9,898 bases of DNA from an uncultured Prevotella sp. (GTDB taxonomy: Bacteria > Bacteroidota > Bacteroidia > Bacteroidales > Bacteroidaceae): assembly GCA_934190685.1 (NCBI GenBank), contig CAKPTK010000087.1, positions 1 to 9,898 of the forward strand, given 5' to 3'. Below, piece by piece: positions 1-8,562 of the stretch; the stretch's first letter is position 1, and each line of letters opens with the position of its first letter. The notes under the pieces were generated by a model that made no database searches, was not told the origin of the DNA, and was given only the letters and a program-made list of their open reading frames with translations. The translations under genes were made by a program, and so were the position numbers.

Positions 1-667
1 GAACTGCGGTATTATGGACCAGTTTGCCAGTGTATTCGGCAAAGAAGGATGCTTGATGCGCCTCGACTGCCACAGCCGTGAATTTGAATATTTCCCATTC
101 AAACCAGTTGGCTACAAACTGGTGTTGCTCGACTCTGTCGTGAAACACGAACTGGCAGGATCTCCTTACAACGACCGCCGCAACAGCTGCGAGAACGTGG
201 TGAAACACATCGCCGCCAAACATCCGGAAGGAAAGTTTGACACCCTGCGCGACTGCACTTGGGAGCAACTTGACGAGGTGCGCCAGGAAGTGGGTGAGGA
301 AGATTACAAACGCGCACGCTTCGTGCTCGGCGAGAAAGACCGTGTATTGGCAGTGTGCGACGCTCTCAACGCCGGCGACTATGAGACTGTAGGCAAGAAG
401 ATGTATGAGACCCACGAAGGTCTGTCGAAAGACTATGAGGTGAGCTGCGAGGAACTTGACTACCTCAACGACCTCGCCAAAGCCAACGGCGTGACAGGAA
501 GCCGCATCATGGGAGGCGGCTTTGGCGGTTGCACCATCAACCTGGTGAAAGATGAACTCTATGACAAGTTCATCGCCGATGCCAAAGAAAAATTCGCCGC
601 CAAATACGGACACGAGCCTAAGGTTTATGACGTTGTCATCAGCGACGGATCCAGAAAAATCTGCTAA
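1..667 (+). CDS. galK: Galactokinase, C-terminal part (5' end outside window)
   Basis: Galactokinase phosphorylates alpha-D-galactose to galactose-1-phosphate in the cytoplasm, the first committed Leloir step. The reading frame is open to the left edge; its first full codon is at base 2 (Asn), so the Met at base 14 is internal. That Met belongs to the conserved NCGIMDQF segment, whose Asp is the catalytic base in this family. Further GHMP-kinase marks are the YNDRRNSCENV segment (about bases 167-200) and the glycine-rich third motif GSRIMGGGFGGC near bases 497-532. About 221 residues are present, a little over half of a typical galactokinase of roughly 380-390 residues. The stop TAA is at 665-667. 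A strong terminator follows, so the gene appears to end an upstream transcript rather than join the arabinose genes. The family call is firm; nothing can be said of its start. Confidence 0.95.
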   Translation, partial: NCGIMDQFASVFGKEGCLMRLDCHSREFEYFPFKPVGYKLVLLDSVVKHELAGSPYNDRRNSCENVVKHIAAKHPEGKFDTLRDCTWEQLDEVRQEVGEEDYKRARFVLGEKDRVLAVCDALNAGDYETVGKKMYETHEGLSKDYEVSCEELDYLNDLAKANGVTGSRIMGGGFGGCTINLVKDELYDKFIADAKEKFAAKYGHEPKVYDVVISDGSRKIC

Positions 668-691
668 AAAGGAAACAAGAACACTTGATAG

Positions 692-728
692 AGAGCGTGC
701 CTACCGCAAAAGGAGGCACGCTCTTTTT
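692..728 (+). terminator. Rho-independent terminator after galK
   Basis: A perfect 10-bp stem (692-701 with 715-724, core GAGCGTGCC/GGCACGCTC) encloses a 13-nt loop. The 3' arm runs straight into five T residues (724-728). It starts 25 bp after the galK stop and has the form of an efficient intrinsic terminator, separating galK from the epimerase gene downstream. Confidence 0.9.
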
Positions 729-826
729 CGTTACAGGAGGCGTATCCAATGTTTAAAAAGTGTTATTTACCAACATCGTCGTGAAAAAACCCCGAGCGAA
801 AAGATACAACATTAGGATATTTATTG

Positions 827-871
827 TAATTTTACACCCAAATCAATCAACAACAAAATCAACAACCAATC
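827..871 (+). promoter_or_regulatory. Leader before the epimerase gene: A/C-rich, no Shine-Dalgarno
   Basis: The gap between galK and the epimerase is 204 bp. After the galK terminator, 729-871 must hold the promoter of the five-gene cluster, but no good TTTG / TAnnTTTG pair is visible. The best -7-like string is TAATTTTA at 827-834, without a -33 TTTG at the right distance. The last 40 bases before the ATG at 872 are almost only A, C and T, with repeated CAAC and AATCAA words and no purine-rich Shine-Dalgarno. Such unstructured A-rich leaders are typical of translation starts in Bacteroidetes. The leader is plainly visible; the promoter position is not established. Confidence 0.35.
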
Positions 872-2041
872 ATGAAAAAAGCAAAATCATTGTTATTGGG
901 AGCGGGAATCGCCACGATGCTTCTCGCTGCCTGTCAGTCAGAGCCTGTGTCCAACCTCACAGCGTCCGGTCTTGACCCTGCGGCTTTCGACTCCACCATC
1001 AACAATAAACCCGTGAAGCTCTATACGCTCAAAAACGGCAACGGAATGGAAGTGTGCATCACCAACTTCGGCGGCCGCGTGGTTTCGCTCGTTGTGCCCG
1101 ACCGAAACGAGACACCCACGGACGTGGTGCTGGGCTACGACAACCTAAAGCAATATACCGACTCCGTGAACAGTCCAAGTGATTTCGGCTCTACCGTCGG
1201 CCGCTATGCCAACCGCATCAACAAGGGAAAACTGACCGTGGCAGGCAAGAAATACCATTTGCCCCGCAACAATTTCGGACACTGTCTCCACGGAGGTCCT
1301 TCCGGATGGATGTATCAAGTATATGACGCCGACCAGCCCAACGACACGACCCTGAAACTGAAGATTGTCTCACCAGACGGAGACAATGGCTTCCCCGGCA
1401 CCGTGACCGCCACAGCTACCTATACCGTGCTGAGCGACAACACCCTCGACATTAAGTTTGAGGCCACCACAGACAAGGAGACCGTGGTCAACATGACCAA
1501 CCATAGCTACTTCAACTTGAACGGTGACCCGTCAAAACCCGGCACCAACATGATTCTCTATGTCAACGCCGACTACTTCACACCGACAGACTCCACCTAT
1601 ATGACGACAGGACAGGTGCTCCCAGTGTTCAGCAGCCCGTTTGACTTCCGCAAGCCAAGAGCCCTCTACACAACCATCGACGACACGACCAACTATCTCA
1701 TCAAGAACGCCCAGGGCTACGACCACAACTGGTGTCTGAACACCTACAAGAATGGCAAGGGCGACGATACCAAGGTGTGCGCCTCACTCTATTCCCCCAC
1801 CACAGGCATCTTCCTGCGCATGTACACCAACGAACCCGGCGTGCAAGTATACACCGGTAATTTCCAGGGCACAGGCATCAAGTGCAAACACGGCATCAAA
1901 TATCCGAAGCACGTGTCCGTTTGCCTCGAAAGTCAGAAATATCCCGACGCCCCCAACAAGAAAAAATGGCCGTCACCTTATCTGAAACCAGGCGAGAAAT
2001 ACTATAGTCACGTGGCCTACAAATTCTCTGTGAAAGAATAA
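872..2041 (+). CDS. galM: Aldose 1-epimerase (mutarotase), lipoprotein
   Basis: It interconverts alpha and beta anomers of aldoses. The 389 residues begin with a lipoprotein signal (MKKAKS, hydrophobic stretch, lipobox LAAC with acylated Cys21), so the enzyme should be anchored in the cell envelope and act outside the cytoplasm. GalM landmarks follow in order: GRYANRI (residues 110-116), FGHCLHGG with His140, NMTNHSYFNL with catalytic acid His211, GYDHNW (282-287), and CLESQKYPDAPN with catalytic base Glu353. The length fits the family plus a signal peptide and linker. The symporter starts 30 bp after its stop, suggesting one transcript, with the epimerase supplying the anomer the transporter prefers (inference). 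In Bacteroides an equivalent gene sits with the arabinose genes. The nearby galK also makes galactose a plausible substrate; sequence alone cannot decide. Confidence 0.9.
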   Translation: MKKAKSLLLGAGIATMLLAACQSEPVSNLTASGLDPAAFDSTINNKPVKLYTLKNGNGMEVCITNFGGRVVSLVVPDRNETPTDVVLGYDNLKQYTDSVNSPSDFGSTVGRYANRINKGKLTVAGKKYHLPRNNFGHCLHGGPSGWMYQVYDADQPNDTTLKLKIVSPDGDNGFPGTVTATATYTVLSDNTLDIKFEATTDKETVVNMTNHSYFNLNGDPSKPGTNMILYVNADYFTPTDSTYMTTGQVLPVFSSPFDFRKPRALYTTIDDTTNYLIKNAQGYDHNWCLNTYKNGKGDDTKVCASLYSPTTGIFLRMYTNEPGVQVYTGNFQGTGIKCKHGIKYPKHVSVCLESQKYPDAPNKKKWPSPYLKPGEKYYSHVAYKFSVKE

Positions 2042-2071
2042 TTCAACCAAAACCTATAACAAAATCAAAAC

Positions 2072-3754
2072 ATGCAATTATTAGACTGGATTGTGATAGG
2101 TGTCTTTTGCTTGGCACTTATCGGTATCGTAGTATGGGTTGTCAAACAGAAAAACAACAACTCAGCAGACTATTTCTTAGGTGGCAAGGATGCCACATGG
2201 ATTGCCATCGGTGCCTCCATCTTCGCTTCCAACATTGGTTCTGAACACCTCATCGGACTTGCCGGAGCCGGCGCCTCAAGCGGTATGGCCATGGCTCACT
2301 GGGAGATACAAGGATGGATGATTCTGATTCTCGGATGGGTGTTCGTGCCATTCTATACCCGCTCGATGGTCTACACCATGCCCGAGTTCCTCGAACGCAG
2401 ATATAACAAGGAAAGCCGTACTATTCTTTCGGTCATCTCGCTGATCAGCTATGTGCTCACAAAAGTGGCTGTGACCGTCTATGCCGGAGGTTTGGTGTTC
2501 CAGCAAGTGTTCGGCATCAAGGAATTGTGGGGCATCGACTTCTTCTGGATTGCCGCCATCGGCTTGGTGCTCATCACAGCCCTCTATACCATTTTCGGAG
2601 GTATGAAGAGTGTGCTTTACACCTCCGTGCTGCAAACCCCCATCCTGCTCTTGGGCTCTCTCATCATCCTCGTGCTCGGACTGAAAGCCGTTGGCGGATG
2701 GGACCAGGTGATGAGCATATGCTCTCTTGAACCTGTCAACGACTATGGCGACCACATGACCGACTTAATCCGCGACCTCCGCGATCCACAATATCCTTGG
2801 TTGGGTGCTCTCGTCGGTTCTGCCGTCATCGGTTTCTGGTATTGGTGTACCGACCAACACATCGTACAGCGTGTGCTCTCTGGCAAAAACGAGAAAGAAG
2901 CACGCCGTGGTACAATCTTCGGAGCCTATCTGAAGTTGCTGCCCGTGTTCATCTTCCTCATACCTGGCATGATTGCCTATGCTCTCAACCAGAAGACTGG
3001 TGGTGTATTCCTGCCCGTCGACGCCAACGGCATGACGCTCAGCGACGCAGCCTTCCCGACCCTTGTGGCCAAGATTCTGCCTGCCGGTGTGAAAGGTCTC
3101 GTGGTGTGTGGCATCCTCGCCGCCCTGATGAGCTCACTCGCTTCCCTGTTCAACTCTTCCGCCATGCTCTTCACCATCGACTTCTACAAGCGTCTGCGTC
3201 CGAATACTTCCGAGAAAGCACTTGTACGCATCGGCCAAATTGCCACCGTGGTCATCGTCATCCTGGGCATCCTCTGGATTCCAATCATGCGCAGCGTGGG
3301 CAATGTGCTCTACAACTATCTGCAAGACGTGCAGAGCGTGCTGGCTCCTGGTATCGCCGCAGCCTTCCTGCTCGGCATCTGCTGGAAACGTACTTCCGCT
3401 AAAGGCGGTATGTGGGGGTTGCTCGCCGGCATCATCATCGGTATGACCCGCCTGGGCGCGAAAGTGTACTACAGCAATGTCACCGACGCTTCAGACAACT
3501 GGTTCAAGGCTGTATTCTATGACTTCAACTGGCTCTATTTCTGTGGCGCCATGCTTGTGGTGTGCTGCCTGATAGTTGTCATCGTCAGTCTCTGCACTCC
3601 CGCGCCAGCACCCGAGAAAATCCAAGGCTTGGTGTTCGGCACCTCTACCCCCGAACAGCGTGCCGCCACCCGCGCCAGTTGGAACAAATGGGATGTCATC
3701 AATACGGTCATCATCCTGGGCATCACTGTAGCCTTCTACATTTATTTCTGGTAA
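2072..3754 (+). CDS. araP: SSS-family Na+/sugar symporter, likely for L-arabinose
   Basis: This integral inner-membrane protein of 560 residues has repeated hydrophobic segments from residue 4 to the C-terminus, consistent with the 14-helix LeuT-like fold of bacterial SGLT homologues. Diagnostic stretches are SADYFLGGK (31-39), NIGSEHLIGLAGAG (54-67) with His59, HWEIQGW (76-82) with a Glu matching a sugar-contacting residue of SGLTs, FWYWCTDQHIVQRVLSGKN (255-273), close to the same motif in animal SGLT1, and ALMSSLASLFNSS (351-363), whose Ser pair corresponds to the Na2 site. The hydrophilic stretch at about 511-540 precedes a last C-terminal helix (543-559). It would import sugar together with Na+. 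Arabinose is inferred from the neighbours araR and araD and from the equivalent Bacteroides locus; glucose or galactose cannot be excluded. The araR start lies one base after its stop. Confidence 0.88.
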   Translation: MQLLDWIVIGVFCLALIGIVVWVVKQKNNNSADYFLGGKDATWIAIGASIFASNIGSEHLIGLAGAGASSGMAMAHWEIQGWMILILGWVFVPFYTRSMVYTMPEFLERRYNKESRTILSVISLISYVLTKVAVTVYAGGLVFQQVFGIKELWGIDFFWIAAIGLVLITALYTIFGGMKSVLYTSVLQTPILLLGSLIILVLGLKAVGGWDQVMSICSLEPVNDYGDHMTDLIRDLRDPQYPWLGALVGSAVIGFWYWCTDQHIVQRVLSGKNEKEARRGTIFGAYLKLLPVFIFLIPGMIAYALNQKTGGVFLPVDANGMTLSDAAFPTLVAKILPAGVKGLVVCGILAALMSSLASLFNSSAMLFTIDFYKRLRPNTSEKALVRIGQIATVVIVILGILWIPIMRSVGNVLYNYLQDVQSVLAPGIAAAFLLGICWKRTSAKGGMWGLLAGIIIGMTRLGAKVYYSNVTDASDNWFKAVFYDFNWLYFCGAMLVVCCLIVVIVSLCTPAPAPEKIQGLVFGTSTPEQRAATRASWNKWDVINTVIILGITVAFYIYFW

Positions 3755-3755
3755 T

Positions 3756-4433
3756 ATGACTGAGTTCTATAAAGACCATACCAAAGTCTACGTCGCGGTG
3801 GACTGCATCATTTTCGGATTCGAGGCAGACAAGTTGAAATTGCTCATCGGACGCCGTAAGATGGACCCGGGACGTGGACAATGGTCGCTCTACGGAGGTT
3901 TCGTGAGGGTAGACGAAAGCGTGGACGACGCCGCCTACCGAGTGTTGAAAGACCTCACGGGACTGAAGCAAGTGTACATGAAACAAGTGGGCGCCTTCGG
4001 AGCCGTTGACCGTGACCCTGGCGAACGGGTTGTTTCCATCGCCTATTGCGCACTCATCAACGTGAAGGACTATGACGAGAATCTTCTGAAGGAACACAAC
4101 GTCGAATGGGTCAACGTGGAAGACATGCCACAACTCTATTCTGACCACAACGACATGGTCAGCGAGGCTCTGTCCATCCTCCGAAGAAGAATCGCCACGG
4201 AGCCTATCTGTTTCAATCTCCTGCCCGACCTCTTCACGCTCACCCAGCTGCAACACGTGTACGAGGCCATACAAGGAGAAGAGACCGACAAGAGAAACTT
4301 CAGAAAGAAAATCAAGAGTATGGAGTTTATCGAAAAGACTGAACTCATCGACCGCAAGACGTCCAAACGCGGCGCCGCCCTGTTCCGCTTCAACAAGAAA
4401 GCCTATAAGGAGGAGACCGTATTCAAACTATAA
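3756..4433 (+). CDS. araR: AraR, Nudix-derived (NrtR family) arabinose regulator
   Basis: The 225-residue protein has an N-terminal Nudix-like domain (about 1-145) and a C-terminal winged helix-turn-helix (about 155-225, with a basic stretch around [13 protein letters not shown]). The Nudix box at 48-70 keeps its spacing (G, Glu54, Arg62, Gly69) but has lost the catalytic acids: the Glu after Arg62 is Val, and the EE pair is Asp66-Leu67. The domain is therefore expected to sense rather than hydrolyse. In B. thetaiotaomicron the homologue BT0354 (BtAraR) is a homodimer that binds operators of arabinose genes, with L-arabinose as a negative effector. The symporter TAA, one T and this ATG form a near overlap (TAATATG), so translation is probably coupled. 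The gene lies in the middle of the operon it presumably controls. Confidence 0.9.
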   Translation: MTEFYKDHTKVYVAVDCIIFGFEADKLKLLIGRRKMDPGRGQWSLYGGFVRVDESVDDAAYRVLKDLTGLKQVYMKQVGAFGAVDRDPGERVVSIAYCALINVKDYDENLLKEHNVEWVNVEDMPQLYSDHNDMVSEALSILRRRIATEPICFNLLPDLFTLTQLQHVYEAIQGEETDKRNFRKKIKSMEFIEKTELIDRKTSKRGAALFRFNKKAYKEETVFKL

Positions 4434-4461
4434 TACATTAAAAACAAGACATTTAAACAAT

Positions 4462-5166
4462 ATGCTTGAAGAACTGAAAGAAAAAGTATTCCGTGCAAAC
4501 CTCGACCTCGTGAAGCACAACCTTGTCATCTTCACCTGGGGAAATGTGTCTGGCATTGACCGAGAAAAGGGACTGGTAGTCATCAAGCCCTCAGGAGTGA
4601 GCTACGACACAATGAAAGTGTCTGACATGGTCGTGGTGGACCTGCAGACCGGCAAGGTAGTGGAGGGTGATCTGAACCCTTCTTCAGACACGCCGACTCA
4701 TCTCGTGCTCTATCGTGCCTTCCCTGAAATCGGCGGCATCGTACATACACACTCCACCTATGCCACCGCATGGGCACAGGCAGGAAAAGATATCCCCAAT
4801 ATCGGTACTACTCACGCCGACTATTTCCACGATGACATCCCCTGCACCGCAGACATGACGGAAGCTGAGGTGAAGGGGGACTATGAGTTGGAAACGGGCA
4901 ACGTGATTGTAAAACGCATCAAGAACGGCAACATTAACCCTGTACACACACCTGGTGTGCTCGTAAAAAACCACGGGCCTTTCTCGTGGGGCAAGGATGC
5001 CGACAATGCCGTCTACAATGCCGTGGTGATGGAACAGGTGGCAAAAATGGCGTTTGTCTCGTTCTCTGTCAACCCCAACACGACCATGAATCCTCTGCTC
5101 ATCGAGAAACACTTCAGCCGCAAGCATGGCCCCAACGCCTACTACGGACAGAAGAAAAAGCAATAA
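4462..5166 (+). CDS. araD: L-ribulose-5-phosphate 4-epimerase
   Basis: It converts L-ribulose-5-phosphate to D-xylulose-5-phosphate, the last dedicated step of bacterial L-arabinose catabolism, in the cytoplasm. The 234 residues form a class II aldolase/AraD domain of the usual length. Residues with known roles in E. coli AraD are at the same numbers: Asp76, His95, His97 and His171 around the zinc, and Asp120 (in THAD) as a catalytic acid/base. The conserved C-terminal tyrosine is in [10 protein letters not shown] (Tyr228, one residue off E. coli Tyr229). The N-terminal TWGNVSG (25-31) and IKPSG (41-45) motifs are also typical. It starts 28 bp after araR with an A-rich leader (AAACAAT before ATG). 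Conserved residues favour AraD over fuculose- or rhamnulose-phosphate aldolase. Confidence 0.95.
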   Translation: MLEELKEKVFRANLDLVKHNLVIFTWGNVSGIDREKGLVVIKPSGVSYDTMKVSDMVVVDLQTGKVVEGDLNPSSDTPTHLVLYRAFPEIGGIVHTHSTYATAWAQAGKDIPNIGTTHADYFHDDIPCTADMTEAEVKGDYELETGNVIVKRIKNGNINPVHTPGVLVKNHGPFSWGKDADNAVYNAVVMEQVAKMAFVSFSVNPNTTMNPLLIEKHFSRKHGPNAYYGQKKKQ

Positions 5167-5199
5167 GCAGGAATCTAAACACTAAGAAAAAAAGTAGTT

Positions 5200-6801
<1,602 letters not shown>

Positions 6802-6813
6802 TTAAGTATAAGG

Positions 6814-6854
6814 AAGCGTGGCGCACACACAGACGTGGGATGCGTCACGCTTTT
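6814..6854 (+). terminator. Terminator-like hairpin after the kinase gene
   Basis: A 12-bp stem pairs 6814-6825 (AAGCGTGGCGCA) with 6841-6852 (TGCGTCACGCTT), with a single G-T wobble (6821/6845) and a 15-nt loop. The 3' arm enters a short T run (6851-6854) that is broken by GG, weaker than the T tract after galK. It begins 12 bp past the kinase stop. It could end the operon, or act as a leaky attenuator setting how much transcript reaches the arabinofuranosidase gene. Its loop contains a 9-base segment able to pair downstream, described in the findings. Confidence 0.7.
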
Positions 6855-6879
6855 GGTTTCAGTGAATCTACCCACGTCT
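6831..6879 (+). repeat. 9-bp inverted repeat linking hairpin loop and abf leader
   Basis: The arms AGACGTGGG (6831-6839) and CCCACGTCT (6871-6879) are perfect reverse complements with 31 bases between them. The left arm lies wholly inside the loop of the hairpin at 6814-6852, and the right arm lies 33 bases before the arabinofuranosidase start codon. As RNA the two helices form an H-type pseudoknot topology. As DNA they are a pair of facing sites about 40 bp apart. The remaining leader (6880-6912) is AT-rich, with an 8-bp palindrome TAATATTA (6883-6890), no clear Bacteroidetes promoter and no Shine-Dalgarno. Confidence 0.6.
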
Positions 6880-6912
6880 ACGTAATATTAATACATAAAC
6901 ATACGAATCGCA

Positions 6913-8481
6913 ATGAAAAAGACATTCGCAACCATCCTGCTCTCAGCCACCTGTATGCTGTCTGCCCAAGCGCAAGACGCCACTGCCAACATTCATGTGA
7001 ACGAGGGCAAGCAGAAGATATACAAGGAGATATACGGACAATTCGCCGAGCATCTCGGTTCCTGCATCTATGGCGGACTTTGGGTGGGCGAAAATTCATC
7101 CATACCCAATATCAAGGGATACCGCAAGGATGTGTTCGAAGCACTCAAAGACCTGCAGGTGCCCGTTCTGCGCTGGCCCGGCGGCTGCTTTGCCGATGAA
7201 TACCATTGGATGGACGGCATCGGTCCGAAAGACAAACGACCCAAAATGCAGAACAACAACTGGGGCGGCACCATTGAGGACAACTCCTTCGGAACGCACG
7301 AATTCCTCAACCTCTGCGAGATGCTGGGATGTGAACCCTACATCAGCGGAAACGTAGGAAGCGGCACTGTAGAAGAACTTGCAAAATGGGTGGAATATAT
7401 GACCAGCGACGGTGACACTCCGATGGCGAAACTGCGTCGTCAGAACGGCAGGGATAAATCATGGAACGTGAAATTTCTCGGTGTGGGCAACGAGAGTTGG
7501 GGATGCGGTGGAAGCATGCGTCCGGAATACTATGCCGACCTCTACCGCCGGTATGCCACCTACTGCCGCAACTATGACGGCCATCAACTCTACAAAATCG
7601 CCAGTGGCGCCAGCGACTATGACTACAATTGGACCAAGGTGCTGATGAACCAAGTGGGTAACCGCATGAACGGTATCAGCCTCCATTATTATACGGTGAG
7701 CGGATGGAACGGCAGCAAAGGTTCCGCCACCAAGTTCGGTAAGGATGACTACTATTGGACTATCGGCAAATGTTTGGGCATCGAAGACGTGATTAAGAAA
7801 CACGAGGCCATCATGGACCAGAAAGACCCGAAGAAGAAAATCGGTCTGCTCGTCGATGAGTGGGGAACATGGTGGGACGAGGAGCCTGGCACCATCGCCG
7901 GACATCTATACCAGCAAAACTCTATGCGTGACGCCTTTGTGGCAGCCCTCACGCTCAACGTGTTCCACCGCCACACCGACCGCATCCGCATGGCGAATAT
8001 CGCCCAAGTGGTCAACGTGCTGCAGTCCATGATTCTCACAGACCAGAAGGGTACGGGCCACATGGTGCTCACGCCGACCTATCACGTATTCAAGATGTAT
8101 AAAGGTTTCCAGGAAGCCACCTATCTTCCCACTGACGTGAAATGCGACAGCATCGACGTGCGCGGTGACTCACATGCCAAGAACGGCCGCAAGATTCCAT
8201 TAGTCAATGTGTCGGCAGCCAAACAGAAAGACGGTACAGTCATCGTCTCCCTTGTGAATATCAGCATGGACAAGCCTTCCGAAATCGTCCTCCACCTTGA
8301 TGGTGTGAACAAGAAAACGGCTACAGGTGAGATGCTCACCTGTCAAAACGTGAGCGACTTCAACGACTTTGAGCACCCGGATGTAGTGAAACCTATAACA
8401 TTCAAAGGGGCGAAAATCAGCAAGGGTGACGTGAAAGTGAAAGTGCCTGCCAAGTCAATTGTCGTATTGACGCTCAAATAG
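6913..8481 (+). CDS. abf: Secreted GH51 alpha-L-arabinofuranosidase
   Basis: Cleaves terminal alpha-L-arabinofuranosyl residues from arabinan, arabinoxylan or arabino-oligosaccharides by a retaining mechanism, giving free L-arabinose. The 522 residues start with a Sec signal peptide, probably cut after AQA at about residue 20. Cys14 follows Thr, a poor lipobox, so a lipoprotein is less likely. The (beta/alpha)8 domain shows RWPGGCFADEYHWMDGIGP (87-105), acid/base Glu194 in GVGNESWG, and nucleophile Glu316 in LLVDEWGTWW. The C-terminal part, from about residue 385, is the beta-sandwich usual in GH51. The length fits the family. With the symporter and AraD next to it, its product feeds directly into the encoded pathway. 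No SusC/SusD pair is in the window. No clear promoter of its own precedes it. The family is firm; the exact polymer is unknown. Confidence 0.93.
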   Translation: MKKTFATILLSATCMLSAQAQDATANIHVNEGKQKIYKEIYGQFAEHLGSCIYGGLWVGENSSIPNIKGYRKDVFEALKDLQVPVLRWPGGCFADEYHWMDGIGPKDKRPKMQNNNWGGTIEDNSFGTHEFLNLCEMLGCEPYISGNVGSGTVEELAKWVEYMTSDGDTPMAKLRRQNGRDKSWNVKFLGVGNESWGCGGSMRPEYYADLYRRYATYCRNYDGHQLYKIASGASDYDYNWTKVLMNQVGNRMNGISLHYYTVSGWNGSKGSATKFGKDDYYWTIGKCLGIEDVIKKHEAIMDQKDPKKKIGLLVDEWGTWWDEEPGTIAGHLYQQNSMRDAFVAALTLNVFHRHTDRIRMANIAQVVNVLQSMILTDQKGTGHMVLTPTYHVFKMYKGFQEATYLPTDVKCDSIDVRGDSHAKNGRKIPLVNVSAAKQKDGTVIVSLVNISMDKPSEIVLHLDGVNKKTATGEMLTCQNVSDFNDFEHPDVVKPITFKGAKISKGDVKVKVPAKSIVVLTLK

Positions 8482-8493
8482 GCAGACAATAAT

Positions 8494-8524
8494 TTTGCAG
8501 ATAAACGGAAAACGACTAACTTTG
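8494..8524 (+). promoter_or_regulatory. Bacteroidetes-type promoter of the transketolase gene
   Basis: A -33 box TTTG (8494-8497) and a -7 box TAACTTTG (8517-8524, exact TAnnTTTG) are separated by exactly 19 bp, the consensus arrangement for the primary sigma factor of Bacteroidetes. The -33 box lies 13 bp after the arabinofuranosidase stop. Transcription should begin around 8530, giving a short leader of about 30 nt before the ATG at 8563. No terminator lies between the two genes, so transketolase can also be reached by read-through. Confidence 0.8.
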
Positions 8525-8536
8525 TAAGCAAGTTAG
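8516..8536 (+). promoter_or_regulatory. Candidate operator: inverted repeat over the -7 box
   Basis: Arms CTAACTT (8516-8522) and AAGTTAG (8530-8536) are perfect reverse complements around a 7-bp spacer. The element covers the -7 box and the expected transcription start, where a repressor would block RNA polymerase. AraR, encoded in the window, is the obvious candidate ligand, but I could not match this repeat to another leader here, so the assignment is an inference. Confidence 0.45.
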
Positions 8537-8562
8537 GATAATCTAAAAAAACAACATATAAC

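Noticed and set aside
552..975. Two short + strand frames spanning the galK terminator and the epimerase start
   Set aside because: They run through a terminator hairpin and overlap real genes in another frame; the translations are basic and low in complexity.
2276..2755. Long minus-strand frame opposite the symporter
   Set aside because: His/Glu-rich translation complementary to transmembrane codons; no start context, no motif, and the + strand protein is certain.
2797..3402. 201-codon + strand frame inside the symporter gene
   Set aside because: Out-of-frame reading of the symporter, Arg/His-rich with no recognisable domain.
3723..4274. 183-codon open frame on the minus strand opposite araR
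   Set aside because: It mirrors a well-supported gene, has low-complexity His/Val-rich composition without a family motif, and similar antisense frames occur opposite every gene here; they are a by-product of codon bias.
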